NCBI GenBank assembly: GCA_021799445.1
Contig: JAJZAM010000013.1
Span: 1 to 32,607 of the forward strand
DNA length: 32,607 bases
Origin: Actinomycetes bacterium
Lineage (GTDB): Bacteria; Actinomycetota; Acidimicrobiia; Acidimicrobiales; Palsa-688
Direction of reading: 5' to 3'
Below, one piece after another: positions 15,977 to 24,937 of the stretch (its first letter is position 1; every line of letters begins with the position of its first letter). The notes under the pieces were generated by a model. It had not been told where the DNA came from. It did not search any database and saw only the letters and a list, made by a program, of their open reading frames with translations. Position numbers and translations under genes: made by a program.

Positions 15977-17038
15977 CTAGTCGGCCTGGTGGATCGGGCC
16001 TGAGGTGTCGCGCAGCGAGCGGGCGTCGCGGTGGTGAACCACAGCTTGGATCTCCGCTGCGATAGCCAACGCCACCTCAGGAGCGCGACGGCCGCCCAAG
16101 TCCAGCCCTATCGGACGGTGTATGCGCTCGAGGTCGCCTTGGCCGACGCCGGAAGCCGCCAGCCTCTCGATACGGCGGGACTGGGTATGACGAGAGCCCA
16201 TCGCCCCTATGTAGGGTATAGGCCGGCGAAGCCCTGCAGCCAGAGCCGGCACGTCGACGTGGGGGTCGTGGCTTAGCACTATGAGAGCAGCGGTCGCGCC
16301 AGCCCATTCGAGCATCTCGTCCACGCCTTCGTGGTCGGGACCCGAACGGACCTCCCACCCGAGGAGGCCCGCCTGCGCGTCGATGGCTCCTACCACGTCC
16401 CCGGTGCCTACAACGACCAGCCTAGGGGAGGGAACCCAGGCTTCGATCATTGCTGTACCTACCTCGGTGGTTACTTTACGGCGGGCAGTCGCGGCTTCTT
16501 TGAGCATCCCGAGTGCCTCTGCGACAAGCGAGTCCGCCAGAGCGGTGCCGGCGTCGCCAGAAGCGCCACTTGCGGCGGCGCTCAGAGCTCCCACCCTCGA
16601 CCCGTCCCCGAGGACAGTTAGAGCCTTCGGTCCGGTGGCTGGCCCGTCGATGATCGTGATCAGCGCCACGGGCGCCCGGCCGGCGATGGCGGCCCAGGTC
16701 TCGGTTGGGACGCTCGATGACGGTTGGAGGAGGACACCGACCCGCCCGCCGCAGGCGAGTCCCAGCTCGGACACGGCGGACCCGCCGATGGTTATATGAA
16801 CGGTTGCGAGGCGGGGCTGATCGGAGTCGAGGAGGTCGCGTGCCACCGGTGCCATCGCCTCGGCGCCGGTGACGCCCAGCAGGTCCCCGAACACCCGCCC
16901 TTGGCCGTCGAGTGCTACCAGTTCGTCTACTGGAAGGGTGGAGAAACCCTCGACCTGAACGACCCTTGCGACCACCATCGGATCGCCGGACGCAGCGGCT
17001 TTGGCGAGCATCTCCGCTGTGTGCTGTGTTGCCTGCAT
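15977..17038 (-). CDS. XdhC/CoxI-family protein
   Basis: A 353-residue two-domain protein. XdhC relatives bind sulfurated molybdenum cofactor and insert it into xanthine dehydrogenase or CO-dehydrogenase-like enzymes. The N-terminal XdhC/CoxI domain has the conserved ELGLACGGRVGVLLQP segment with its Cys. The C-terminal Rossmann-like domain shows LVVVGTGDVVGAI, then PIPYIGAMGSRHTQSRRIERL and RIHRPIGLDLGGRRAPEVALAIAAEI. ATG 17038, preceded by AGGTGGAG, was chosen; the open frame extends to 17251, but that part does not resemble the family and overlaps the CDF gene. No molybdenum hydroxylase gene lies within the window, so its client is elsewhere. Confidence 0.88.
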   Translation of the reverse strand: MQATQHTAEMLAKAAASGDPMVVARVVQVEGFSTLPVDELVALDGQGRVFGDLLGVTGAEAMAPVARDLLDSDQPRLATVHITIGGSAVSELGLACGGRVGVLLQPSSSVPTETWAAIAGRAPVALITIIDGPATGPKALTVLGDGSRVGALSAAASGASGDAGTALADSLVAEALGMLKEAATARRKVTTEVGTAMIEAWVPSPRLVVVGTGDVVGAIDAQAGLLGWEVRSGPDHEGVDEMLEWAGATAALIVLSHDPHVDVPALAAGLRRPIPYIGAMGSRHTQSRRIERLAASGVGQGDLERIHRPIGLDLGGRRAPEVALAIAAEIQAVVHHRDARSLRDTSGPIHQAD

Positions 17039-17165
17039 CACGTAACTCCACCTTTCGGAACGCTCCGACTGGCCGGGCGGACCGAACCCAGCAAGTCGTA
17101 CCAGCTCTGTCCTACCAACGAAGCTCAGGCTACCCCCAACCGGACACTTTCCCCGCTGGCTGCCT

Positions 17166-18113
17166 TCAGTCGTGTTGGGGAGACTCGTGGGCTGCGTGGC
17201 GCGCAGGTTCGAGCTGGAAAGTAGAATGCTCAACGTCGAAGTGACCCGCAAGGCAGGCCTGAAGCCGATCCAGCACCTCAGGCAGCCGCCCGTCGCAGAA
17301 GCACTCGTCGCTCACTACCACGTGAGCTGAGACCGCCGGCAGGTCCGACGTGACCACCCAAGCGTGAAGATCGTGCACGGCCGTGACATCGCCAATGCCA
17401 AGGATGTGCTCGCGCACCTCCCCCAGGGCAAGGTCGTCGGGTGCCGCCTCCAGCAACACCCTCCCCGAGGCCCGCAGCAGTCCCCACGCCGCCCTAGCCA
17501 TTATCACCACCACCACGAGCGAGGCGATCGGGTCGGCCCGGCGGAATCCGGTGAAGATTACGATGACACCCGCTACCAGCGTCGCTACGAACGCCCACAC
17601 GTCGGTGAGCAAATGCGCTAGTGCCCCGGCCATGTTCAGGCTGCGGCGTTGCGCCCCGGCCAGGACCAGAGTCGCCGCTCCGTTAGCCGCTATGCCCGCA
17701 ACGGCTACGACCGCCACGACCGCCCCGTCGACCGCCACAGGATGAACCAGCCGGGCGATCGCCTCGACAGCCACGACTGCTGCGACGACGACCAGAGTTA
17801 CCCCGTTCGCAGCGGCCGAGAGAATCTCAGCTCTTTTGAAACCGAAGGTCATAGAACCCCCAGCCGGCCGGGCGGCCAGGTGAGTAACCCACCAGGCCAT
17901 ACCCAACGCTCCGGCATCAGCGAGCATATGACCCGCGTCGGCTAGAAGCGCTAGGGACCCGGCTAGCACCCCGGCCAGCACCTCTACGATCATGAACGCC
18001 AGGATCACGCCTAGAGCGACAGCCAGACGACCCGAGTCCGTGACGGGACTGCCATGGTCGTGGTCGTGGGAGCCGCTCACCCTCGCGATGCTACCGGGCC
18101 TCGTGTGGATCAC
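17166..18113 (-). CDS. Cation diffusion facilitator (CzcD/ZitB-like heavy-metal exporter)
   Basis: A 315-residue inner-membrane antiporter that exports Zn or similar divalent metals in exchange for protons. Six hydrophobic helices. The transport site is formed by LLADAGHMLADAGAL in TM2 and by AHLLTDVWAF in TM5, both with the His/Asp spacing of Zn-transporting CDFs. The N-terminus carries a short metal-binding cluster HDHDHG. The cytoplasmic C-terminal domain (VTAVHDLHAWVVTSDLPAVSAHVVV) is the ferredoxin-like dimerisation domain. GTG 18113 opens the frame; GTG 18080, just before SGSHDHDHG, is a possible alternative. No metal-responsive regulator is adjacent. Divergent from the LLM oxidoreductase. 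Confidence 0.92.
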   Translation of the reverse strand: MIHTRPGSIARVSGSHDHDHGSPVTDSGRLAVALGVILAFMIVEVLAGVLAGSLALLADAGHMLADAGALGMAWWVTHLAARPAGGSMTFGFKRAEILSAAANGVTLVVVAAVVAVEAIARLVHPVAVDGAVVAVVAVAGIAANGAATLVLAGAQRRSLNMAGALAHLLTDVWAFVATLVAGVIVIFTGFRRADPIASLVVVVIMARAAWGLLRASGRVLLEAAPDDLALGEVREHILGIGDVTAVHDLHAWVVTSDLPAVSAHVVVSDECFCDGRLPEVLDRLQACLAGHFDVEHSTFQLEPARHAAHESPQHD

Positions 18114-18246
18114 CCAGGCTGGTGGATCACACTTAGTTCAGGACCTTGCCCCTGGGACCGTGCCGATGCCTGGCTACGCTCCCGCCTCTCCGAACACCTC
18201 GGGTTCAGCCCCGCTTCGCGGGAAGGAACGCGACCCCAGGAGCGTT

Positions 18247-19257
18247 GTGATTAGCGATATGACTCCTCTATCCGTGCTTGACCTTGCCACTATCGCTTCG
18301 GGGTCGAACGCTGCACGTGCCCTGGCCGAATCCACGGAGCTTGCTGGCGTGGCAGAGGAGCTCGGTTACCGGCGGTTTTGGGTTGCGGAGCACCACGGGA
18401 TGCCAGCCGTCGCCAGTTCGTCGCCGCCGGTGCTCATAGCCCACCTCGCAGCTCACACCTCGTCTATCAGGGTCGGCTCGGGAGGGGTGATGCTGCCCAA
18501 CCACTCGCCTCTCGTCGTCGCAGAGCAGTTCTCGACCCTAGAAGCTCTGCACCCGGGCAGGATCGACCTCGGCCTGGGTCGGGCCCCCGGAACCGACCAG
18601 CTGACCGCCAGGGCGTTACGCCGCGACAGCGCCCTAGGTGCAGAGAGCTTCCCTGACGACGTCATCGAGCTGTACAACTACATGGCGGACCATGCTGGGG
18701 GTCCTTCCCGGCCTGCGGCCGTACCCGGCCGTGGCTACCTCCCTGAGATCTGGTTGCTCGGCTCGTCGCTCTACAGCGCTCAGCTCGCCGGACACCTGGG
18801 ATTGCCTTTCGCTTTCGCGTACCATTTCAGCCCCGGACCTCTCGACGCTGCCGTCGCCGCCTACCGCGAGACCTTCAAGGCGTCGCCGCTGCTCGACTCC
18901 CCGCACCTGATGGTCGCTGTCTCGGTCATATGCGCTCCCACCGACGACGAGGCGAAGTGGCTCGCGGGATCGTCGGCGTTGTCGATACTTCAGCTTCACA
19001 CGGGCCGGCTCGGACCGATGCCCTCCCCCGAGGAAGCGGCGGCGTACGACTTCTCACCAGCGGAGCGGGCACACGTCGAATCTGTCATGAGAACCCACGT
19101 GATAGGCAATCCCGGGAAGGTGGCTGCAGGTCTCGCCGAACTTGTGAGACGCACACGGGCTGACGAGCTGATTATCTCCACCCGGCTTCACAGTTTCGAC
19201 TCGAGGCGACGCTCCCTTGAGCTTGTCGCCTCGGCTAACCTCGCTGCTGCGGCCTGA
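18247..19257 (+). CDS. LLM-class flavin-dependent oxidoreductase (luciferase-like)
   Basis: A protein of about 336 residues in the bacterial luciferase-like monooxygenase family. It opens with the family pattern TPLSVLDLATIASGSNAARAL, followed by GYRRFWVAEHHGMPAVASSSP, IRVGSGGVMLPNHSPLVVAEQF and LEALHPGRIDLGLGRAPGTD, which line the flavin and substrate pocket. This is the MsnO8-like subgroup, often annotated as an alkanal or alkane monooxygenase; actual substrates are mostly unknown, and the cofactor may be FMN (F420 is less likely for this subgroup). GTG 18247 has AGGAG four bases upstream; ATG 18259 is the alternative. It stands alone, convergent with the methyltransferase 7 bp downstream. 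Confidence 0.88.
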   Translation: MISDMTPLSVLDLATIASGSNAARALAESTELAGVAEELGYRRFWVAEHHGMPAVASSSPPVLIAHLAAHTSSIRVGSGGVMLPNHSPLVVAEQFSTLEALHPGRIDLGLGRAPGTDQLTARALRRDSALGAESFPDDVIELYNYMADHAGGPSRPAAVPGRGYLPEIWLLGSSLYSAQLAGHLGLPFAFAYHFSPGPLDAAVAAYRETFKASPLLDSPHLMVAVSVICAPTDDEAKWLAGSSALSILQLHTGRLGPMPSPEEAAAYDFSPAERAHVESVMRTHVIGNPGKVAAGLAELVRRTRADELIISTRLHSFDSRRRSLELVASANLAAAA

Positions 19258-19264
19258 ACTCCTC

Positions 19265-19912
19265 TCAGTCCCGGACGGCTACCCCTTCGAATGTGTAGCC
19301 GAGCGCCTTAGGTGCTCCCAGACTGTAGTTGTCCATTTTCATTAGCCGGAAGCCGGCCTCCACGATCAGACCGTCTATCGGCCGGTTCAGGTGGCATCCA
19401 CCGAACAAGCGGGCCTGGACAGGAGTGAGCCGATCCTGCCAAGCGGCCACCCGAGGATTCTGGGAGCGTCCGTGTTCGACGAAGTGCAGTTGCCCGCCGG
19501 GGCGCAACACCCTTCTCATCTCCGACAGAGCGTCACCTACGTCTGGAATGCTGCAGAGGGTCCAGGTCACCAGGACGTGGTCGACACTGGCGGTTTCCAC
19601 TGGAATGCTCTGACCGTCCGTTCCGACGAACTCGACCAGCACCGAGGTCTCAGACAGGCGCCGCCTCGCGAGACGTCGCCCGAGAAGCGCAGGGTCGACG
19701 GCCCTCACCCTCTTGACCGCCAAAGGGTAATGAGGGACGTTCAGTCCCGAGCCGAAACCAACCTCAAGCACCTCGCCTTCTAAGCCTGACGCCACCCTCT
19801 CTCGGATCCGGGAGAAATGTTCTCCGCGCAGAGCGATGTCGATGACTCGGGGAAGGATCCGGTCCTCGTAGAAGCGCCCAGCCGACCTCGCTCGTCGTTC
19901 GGCCGTTGCCAC
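19265..19912 (-). CDS. Class I SAM-dependent methyltransferase, METTL7-like
   Basis: About 215 residues with a classical Rossmann methyltransferase core. VLEVGFGSGLNVPHYP is the SAM-binding motif I, VDHVLVTWTLCSI is motif IV and MRRVLRPGGQLHFVEHG is motif VI. The following QDRLTPVQARLFGGCHLNRP with VEAGFR is shared with the METTL7/thiol S-methyltransferase-like and UbiE-like group. The open frame reaches 19987, but the extra N-terminus overlaps the upstream gene's end. GTG 19912 lies 10 bp after that stop and begins VATAERRARSAGRFYEDRIL, a normal start for the group. It probably forms an operon with the LapA-like gene upstream. Substrate not known. Confidence 0.85.
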   Translation of the reverse strand: MATAERRARSAGRFYEDRILPRVIDIALRGEHFSRIRERVASGLEGEVLEVGFGSGLNVPHYPLAVKRVRAVDPALLGRRLARRRLSETSVLVEFVGTDGQSIPVETASVDHVLVTWTLCSIPDVGDALSEMRRVLRPGGQLHFVEHGRSQNPRVAAWQDRLTPVQARLFGGCHLNRPIDGLIVEAGFRLMKMDNYSLGAPKALGYTFEGVAVRD

Positions 19913-19922
19913 ACATTCAACG

Positions 19923-20363
19923 CTACACGGGTGGCGCGCCAAGATTAGGTGGGGCGTCGATTTTGTCGGACTTCGTCTTTCGGCCACCTCGGCGGCGGAA
20001 GCCGAACCGTATCAGTTCCCACACGACCGCGCCGGCAGCAGCAGTCACGAACAGGACCATCCACTCCGGGGCATCGAAATGGAAAGCCACCCAGTTGATC
20101 CTGACCGAGTGACCGTTTTGGACTATGAGCAGGGTGACAGCTACGGTTACCAGCGCACCGAACAGCACACCTGTGTGAAACGGACGCCATCTCGAACTCC
20201 GGCTGGGCTCTGACTTTGTCGAGGCACCACGGCCGACCGCGAGGCCGGGGCCCACCGCTAACGCCGCGACATCCGTGTTCCCCAACTTCCCGGTTTGGTT
20301 GTGCTCGGGCTGAAACTGTAGCGACTGCTCCTGCCCGGTCTCATCCGGATCGCCTACTCGCAC
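19923..20363 (-). CDS. LapA-like two-helix membrane protein
   Basis: About 146 residues. A polar, low-complexity N-terminal half is followed by two closely spaced membrane helices (TGVLFGALVTVAVTLLIVQN and EWMVLFVTAAAGAVVWELI) around VRINWVAFHFDAP, then a strongly basic end (FRRRGGRKTK). This is the LapA/DUF1049 domain pattern: lipopolysaccharide assembly A in Gram-negatives, and small envelope proteins of unknown role in actinobacteria. GTG 20363 was chosen because GGAGG lies 7 bases upstream; the frame opens earlier, with ATG 20405 and ATG 20459 possible. The methyltransferase follows 10 bp downstream. The 283 bp between this start and the YihY gene hold a small hairpin ACCTC-TTTC-GAGGT (20447-20460) and no credible gene. 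Confidence 0.75.
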   Translation of the reverse strand: MRVGDPDETGQEQSLQFQPEHNQTGKLGNTDVAALAVGPGLAVGRGASTKSEPSRSSRWRPFHTGVLFGALVTVAVTLLIVQNGHSVRINWVAFHFDAPEWMVLFVTAAAGAVVWELIRFGFRRRGGRKTKSDKIDAPPNLGAPPV

Positions 20364-20646
20364 ACCTTCACCTCCGTCCTCGGAAGCTTCGAATACCGAA
20401 CACATCTGAACGATACCCAGATAACCCAGCCCACAAACCTCTTTCGAGGTGAGAGTCAACTCGTGAGCGCTCCCGAAGACGTCAGCCGCCGCGACGCCGG
20501 ACGCTACCGCGAAGGCAGGTCTGGTAGCCCCTGCGATAGGGTCAGGTGGATGGTGTCGAGCGCTGTGCCCAACCGTGCTGCGGCAACTGTCCTGTTAGTC
20601 TGCCGACTCGGGACAATTGATGGAGAAGATGGGCTAGCCACTCCAA

Positions 20647-21654
20647 GTGCAACCCTGCTTCGACGGACCTGCTAGGGCAGTCGTGCTGCCGGGTCAGACA
20701 CGAGCGAAAACAGCTGATAACACCCAAAGTCGATTCCCGGGATATAGGCGTTTTGACTCCTGGGGACCTCGAAGGGCTTGCAGGGAGTGCCTGAGCCTGG
20801 CACGTCGGACCGTGCTCGAAGCGTCACGGGACAGGATCACTTCGCAGGCTGCAAGCCTTGCATTCCACCTCTTCCTTGCCATCTTCCCGGCCACCATCGC
20901 CCTGGTAGGGCTGATGCACATCGTCGGCCTACCAGCAGCGACGCTGACGAACGTGATCCACGACGTCAATGTGATCCTGCCATCGCAAGCTGCCACGGTC
21001 ATAGACCAGGCTCTCCGCCAGCCGGTTTCCGCTAGGACCGGGTCTATAGAACTCGTCGTGGGCGCAGTAGTAGCCATCTGGAGTGGCCTAGAAGCGATGG
21101 CATCGCTGCAGGTGGGCTTGGACGTCGCAAGCGAAGTCGACCACGACCGAGGCTTCATCGGTCGGAGAGTTATGGCAGTACCCCTTCTGGCGGTGAGCGT
21201 CCTGCTCGGCGGCATCGGCTTCACCCTGGTTGTCCTCGGCGTGCCTGTAGGACACCTCCTCGAGGCTTCGGTTCCTGTAGCTGGAGGACTCTTCGCCACC
21301 TTGTGGAGCGGTCTACGCTGGTTGGCTGCGCTCGCCGTAGTGATGCTCCTCCTGTCGATCTACTACAACATGGGCCCGGCCAGAAAGCCGGATCGGTGGC
21401 GCCTCCTCGACCCTGGAAGCCTCCTCGCGACCATAGGTTGGTTTGCCACGTCAGCCGGCTTCTCGTTCTACTTGGACAACTTCGCCCACGAGTCCAAGAC
21501 CTACGGCTCGGCGGCAGGAGTGGCAGTGCTGCTTTTGTGGTTGTTCGTGTCCTCCACGATCGTCCTCATCGGAGCTGAGCTGAACTGCGAGTTGCGCCGC
21601 CCCGACTCACCGTGGCGAGCGGGCACTGCCGCAGCGCAGGCCCTCGCCGAATGA
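20647..21654 (+). CDS. YihY/BrkB (UPF0761) family membrane protein
   Basis: Up to 335 residues, with six hydrophobic helices. LEASRDRITSQAASLAFHLF, then LAIFPATIALVGL, is the conserved first-helix region of the YihY/virulence-factor BrkB family (once mislabelled RNase BN). LSIYYNMGPARKPDRWRLLDPGSLLATIGWF and YGSAAGVAVLLLWLFVSSTIVLIGAELNCEL are the family C-terminal signature. The family may be a lipid or metabolite transporter; the function is not settled. The start is uncertain: the frame opens at GTG 20647, but the first 40 residues are poorly family-like, and a later start near 20811 (GTG) is possible. Its TGA overlaps the ATG of the next gene (ATGA at 21651-21654), implying coupled translation. 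Confidence 0.88.
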   Translation: MQPCFDGPARAVVLPGQTRAKTADNTQSRFPGYRRFDSWGPRRACRECLSLARRTVLEASRDRITSQAASLAFHLFLAIFPATIALVGLMHIVGLPAATLTNVIHDVNVILPSQAATVIDQALRQPVSARTGSIELVVGAVVAIWSGLEAMASLQVGLDVASEVDHDRGFIGRRVMAVPLLAVSVLLGGIGFTLVVLGVPVGHLLEASVPVAGGLFATLWSGLRWLAALAVVMLLLSIYYNMGPARKPDRWRLLDPGSLLATIGWFATSAGFSFYLDNFAHESKTYGSAAGVAVLLLWLFVSSTIVLIGAELNCELRRPDSPWRAGTAAAQALAE

Positions 21655-22076
21655 GCTCGGGACCCCCGCGGGACGGAGCAGGCCAGCTTTTCTCGTTACC
21701 GGCGGAGCAGCGGCGCGTTCTCATCGCTTGCGGCACTGGGGCGGGACTAGCAGCCGTCTACAACGTCCCGTTCGCCGGTGCTCTGTTCGCCGTGATCCTC
21801 GGGCCGGCAATGGGCCTGGCGTTCGCAGGTTACGCTGTCGTAGGAGCCGCTGCTCTTCTCACAGCGGCAATCGAAGCCTCCGCGACGGGTATCGCCATGA
21901 CGGTCGAGTTGACCGGTGCCGCTCCGGTAACCGTTCCCATATTGCTCGCTTCTGTCGGGGCAACGGTCGTCTCGCGAAAGTTGGAAACCCGGTCGATCTA
22001 CTCGGCGAGGTTGGCGCCTATGCGCAGGGCGCCGGCAGAGCCTCCCGCTGGGGGGCCTGCACGAGAGGCTTCCTAG
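21651..22076 (+). CDS. Truncated ClC-type chloride channel/transporter remnant
   Basis: A 141-residue product that starts inside the YihY stop (ATGA). LPAEQRRVLIACGTGAGLAAVYNVPFAGALFAV matches the central helix pair of ClC proteins just after their GREGP selectivity loop. It then jumps directly to LLTAAIEASATGIAMTVELTG and ATVVSRKLETRSIYSARL, which match the C-terminal helices and end. The N-terminal helices (with GSGIP) and roughly the middle third are missing, and what remains is about one third of a normal 420-500-residue ClC subunit. The frame is open throughout. It cannot form the usual ion pathway, so it is either a non-functional remnant kept open by recent deletion or a small protein with a new role. 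The join and the coupling are seen; the interpretation is inference. Confidence 0.65.
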   Translation: MSSGPPRDGAGQLFSLPAEQRRVLIACGTGAGLAAVYNVPFAGALFAVILGPAMGLAFAGYAVVGAAALLTAAIEASATGIAMTVELTGAAPVTVPILLASVGATVVSRKLETRSIYSARLAPMRRAPAEPPAGGPAREAS

Positions 22077-22124
22077 CCGGCGGTGCTCCACTGGACGTCA
22101 AGGAAGCAACCAGGGCCATAAAAC

Positions 22125-22165
22125 TGTATTGACTCCATACAACGAATAGTTCTATACTTCCCTTC
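22125..22165 (+). promoter_or_regulatory. furA promoter with inverted repeat over -35; leaderless start
   Basis: TTGACT (22129-22134), 18 bp, TATACT (22153-22158), then 7 bases to ATG 22166: one of the strongest sigma-A-like promoters in the window, and it predicts transcription starting at or next to the start codon. TGTAT-N7-ATACA (22125-22141) is a perfect inverted repeat in an AT-rich patch over the -35, a likely binding site for the Fur-family protein itself. Mycobacterial furA is also reported to start transcription at its initiation codon, with an AT-rich operator. Confidence 0.65.
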
Positions 22166-22633
22166 ATGGGAGTGCCTGTGGACGCAACGATCACGAAGGA
22201 CCTGGCACCTAAAGACACCAAGAAGGCGTACATCCAGCGCCTCCGTGACGCCGGCCTGCGGGTGACCGCAACGCGCCTTGCGGTGATGGCAGCGTTGGCC
22301 AGCCATCCTCACTCTGAAACGGAGACCGTGATCGCTGCACTTAGAAGCGAGCTTGGGTCGGTATCTCCCCAAGCGGTCTACAACGTGCTGTCCGCCTTCG
22401 TCGAGGCCGGGATAGCGCGGCGGGTCGAGCCGGCCGGAAGCGTCGCCTTGTACGAGCTGAGGGTGGCCGACAACCACCACCACGTCGTTTGCCGGCACTG
22501 CGGCTCAGTCCAAGACGTCGACTGCTCGGTCGGATACCGGCCGTGCCTCACTCCCTCGCAGACCCACGGTTTCGTCCTCGACGAAGCAGAAGTCACCTAC
22601 TGGGGGCTCTGCCCTACTTGCCAGTCGACCTAG
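22166..22633 (+). CDS. furA: Fur-family peroxide/metal regulator upstream of katG
   Basis: A 155-residue winged-helix metalloregulator. The N-terminal DNA-binding domain reads LRDAGLRVTATRLAVMAAL with QAVYNVLSAFVEAGIARRV (recognition helix). The metal domain contains DNHHHVVCRHCG with Cys109/Cys112 and a second pair Cys149/Cys152 in CPTC, the four-Cys structural Zn site of PerR/FurA types. It lies 65 bp upstream of katG in the same direction, the classical actinobacterial furA-katG (CatR/FurA) arrangement. There it represses katG and itself until peroxide or loss of metal releases it. The start at ATG 22166 agrees with the leaderless promoter. The symbol is given by context; CatR/PerR naming is equally possible. 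Confidence 0.9.
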   Translation: MGVPVDATITKDLAPKDTKKAYIQRLRDAGLRVTATRLAVMAALASHPHSETETVIAALRSELGSVSPQAVYNVLSAFVEAGIARRVEPAGSVALYELRVADNHHHVVCRHCGSVQDVDCSVGYRPCLTPSQTHGFVLDEAEVTYWGLCPTCQST

Positions 22634-22698
22634 CGGGCGACGACGGCGACGTGAATCCAAAAAAGCAAACCCAATGAAGCACTAAGTGGGAGGACCAA

Positions 22699-24891
22699 AT
22701 GACCAGCACCAACAACGAGAACAAGTGCCCCGTGATGCACACGGCGGCAGGAACCCGGTCGAACCGCGACTGGTGGCCTAACCAGATCAACCTCAAACTT
22801 CTATCCCAGCCCTCTCCGCTGGCGAATCCGATGGACCCGGACTTCGATTACGCAAGAGAGTTCGCGACGATAGACTTCGGCGAGCTCAAAGCCGACATCG
22901 AGCGGGTGATGACCACCTCCGTCGACTGGTGGCCCGCCGACTTCGGACACTATGGCCCACTTTTTATCCGGATGGCATGGCACAGCGCCGGCACCTACCG
23001 CGTCTCGGACGGCCGCGGCGGCGGCGGCCACGGAAATCAACGCTTCGCTCCGCTGAACAGCTGGCCCGACAACGCGAACCTCGACAAAGCCCGACGGCTC
23101 CTGTGGCCAGTAAAGGCCAAGTACGGGCGCAAGCTGTCATGGGGCGATCTGATCATCTTCGCCGGCAACTGCGCCCTGGAATCAATGGGATTCACCACCT
23201 TCGGTTTCGGCGGGGGAAGAGTCGACATCTGGGAACCCGAGGACGACACCTACTGGGGTCCTGAAGACACCTGGCTCGGCGACGAGCGTTACAGCGGGGA
23301 TCGAGACCTCGCCGACCCGTTCGGAGCTGTGCAGATGGGCCTCATCTACGTCAACCCGGAAGGTCCCAACGGCAACCCTGACCCGCTGGCAGCCGCCCGT
23401 GACATCAGAGAGACGTTTGCTCGTATGGCGATGAACGACGAGGAGACCGTCGCGCTGATCGCAGGCGGCCACACCTTCGGCAAGTTCCACGGCGCAGTCG
23501 ACCCTGACCGCTACGTGGGCCCCGAACCGGAAGGGGCGCCGCTGGAGGAGCAAGGCCTCGGATGGCACAACACCTACGGCAAAGGCAACGCCGAAGACAC
23601 CTACACGAGCGGGGTGGAGGGCATCTGGACTAACAACCCCACCCGCTGGGACAACGGCTTCTTCGACAACCTTTTCAACTACGAGTGGGAGCTCACCACC
23701 AGCCCTGTCGGGGCCAAGCAGTGGACCCCCACCAACCCCGAAGCAAAAGGTACCGTCCCCGACGCTCACGTCCAGTCGCTTCGCCACGCACCCACGATGC
23801 TCACCACAGACCTAGCGCTTCGCGAGGATCCGATCTACCGGCCGATAGCGCAACGCTTCCATGAACACCCCGACGAGTTCGCCCAGGTGTTCGCAAAAGC
23901 CTGGTTCAAGCTGACGCACCGTGACATGGGACCCCGCTCCCGCTACCTCGGGCCCCTAGTCCCCGACGAGGACCTCATCTGGCAAGACCCGCTGCCAGCA
24001 GTCGACCACGAACTGATCGGCCCCGCAGAGGTGGAACATCTGAAGGCGCAGATCCTAGCTTCAGGCCTGTCGGTGAGCGACCTGGTGTCAACAGCGTGGG
24101 CTTCGGCGTCGACTTTCCGGCGCACCGACAAGCGGGGCGGTGCCAACGGGGCGCGGGTTCGTCTCGCTCCTCAGAAGGATTGGGAGGTCAACAACCCTGC
24201 GGTCCTGGCCGAAGTCATAGCCAAACTCGAATCGATAAAGACAAACTTCGACAGCTCCCGCAGCGACACCAAGCGGGTCTCGCTCGCGGACCTCATCGTG
24301 CTGGGAGGCTGCGCAGCGATCGAGCAGGCAGCCGCCGAGGCTGGACACCACGTCCAGGTTCCTTTCACCCCCGGGCGAACGGACGCGACCGCCGAAGCGA
24401 CCGACGTCGAGTCGTTCACAGTTCTCGAGCCCAGAGGTGACGGCTTTCGCAACTGGGTGCGCGAAGGGGAGAAACTACCACCCGAGCACTTGCTGATCGA
24501 GCGTGCCGTGCTTTTGGACCTGACCGCCCCTGAGATGACCGTCCTCGTCGGCGGCTTACGCAGCCTCGGCGTGAACGCCCTGTCAGGCGCCCACGGCTTC
24601 TGGACCGATCGTCCGGGAAGCCTGAGCAACGACTTCTTCGTGAAGCTTCTCGACATGTCCGTGCGCTGGAGGGCCTCGGCCGAAGCCGAGCACGTCTACG
24701 AGGCCACGGACCGGGCCACCGGAGGGCTGGTACGCAGCGGGACCGCAGTAGATCTGGTTTTCGGCTCCAACTCTCAGCTGCGGGCGATCGCCGAGGTGTA
24801 CGCGTCGAGCGACTCGGCAAGCAAGTTCGTCCGTGATTTCGTGGCCGCCTGGGACAAGGTGATGATGCTCGACCGCTTCGACGTCGTCTAG
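22699..24891 (+). CDS. katG: Bifunctional catalase-peroxidase
   Basis: A 730-residue heme enzyme that dismutates hydrogen peroxide and acts as a broad peroxidase. Distal heme residues Arg91, Trp94 and His95 are in [13 protein letters not shown]. The proximal ligand His258 is in AGGHTFGK. The covalent Trp-Tyr-Met adduct needed for catalase activity can be formed from Trp94, Tyr217 (GLIYVNPEG) and Met243 (RMAMND). The duplicated C-terminal heme-free domain is complete. Full length for the family. GGGAGGA sits before ATG 22699. It follows furA by 65 bp, with no separate strong promoter seen, so co-transcription with or readthrough from furA is likely. A hairpin 46 bp downstream closes the unit. 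Confidence 0.98.
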   Translation: MTSTNNENKCPVMHTAAGTRSNRDWWPNQINLKLLSQPSPLANPMDPDFDYAREFATIDFGELKADIERVMTTSVDWWPADFGHYGPLFIRMAWHSAGTYRVSDGRGGGGHGNQRFAPLNSWPDNANLDKARRLLWPVKAKYGRKLSWGDLIIFAGNCALESMGFTTFGFGGGRVDIWEPEDDTYWGPEDTWLGDERYSGDRDLADPFGAVQMGLIYVNPEGPNGNPDPLAAARDIRETFARMAMNDEETVALIAGGHTFGKFHGAVDPDRYVGPEPEGAPLEEQGLGWHNTYGKGNAEDTYTSGVEGIWTNNPTRWDNGFFDNLFNYEWELTTSPVGAKQWTPTNPEAKGTVPDAHVQSLRHAPTMLTTDLALREDPIYRPIAQRFHEHPDEFAQVFAKAWFKLTHRDMGPRSRYLGPLVPDEDLIWQDPLPAVDHELIGPAEVEHLKAQILASGLSVSDLVSTAWASASTFRRTDKRGGANGARVRLAPQKDWEVNNPAVLAEVIAKLESIKTNFDSSRSDTKRVSLADLIVLGGCAAIEQAAAEAGHHVQVPFTPGRTDATAEATDVESFTVLEPRGDGFRNWVREGEKLPPEHLLIERAVLLDLTAPEMTVLVGGLRSLGVNALSGAHGFWTDRPGSLSNDFFVKLLDMSVRWRASAEAEHVYEATDRATGGLVRSGTAVDLVFGSNSQLRAIAEVYASSDSASKFVRDFVAAWDKVMMLDRFDVV

Positions 24892-24937
24892 GAGCGCTGG
24901 TGCTCGCCATGCGCTGACCGTATTGCTGGCGGGTTAC

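Noticed and set aside
16281-16799. Ala/Ser/Pro-rich plus-strand frame opposite xdhC
   Set aside because: Composition is the mirror of the real xdhC frame; no independent support.
20463-20675. 70-codon plus-strand frame before the YihY gene
   Set aside because: No domain, atypical composition, overlaps the YihY frame; more likely untranslated upstream sequence.
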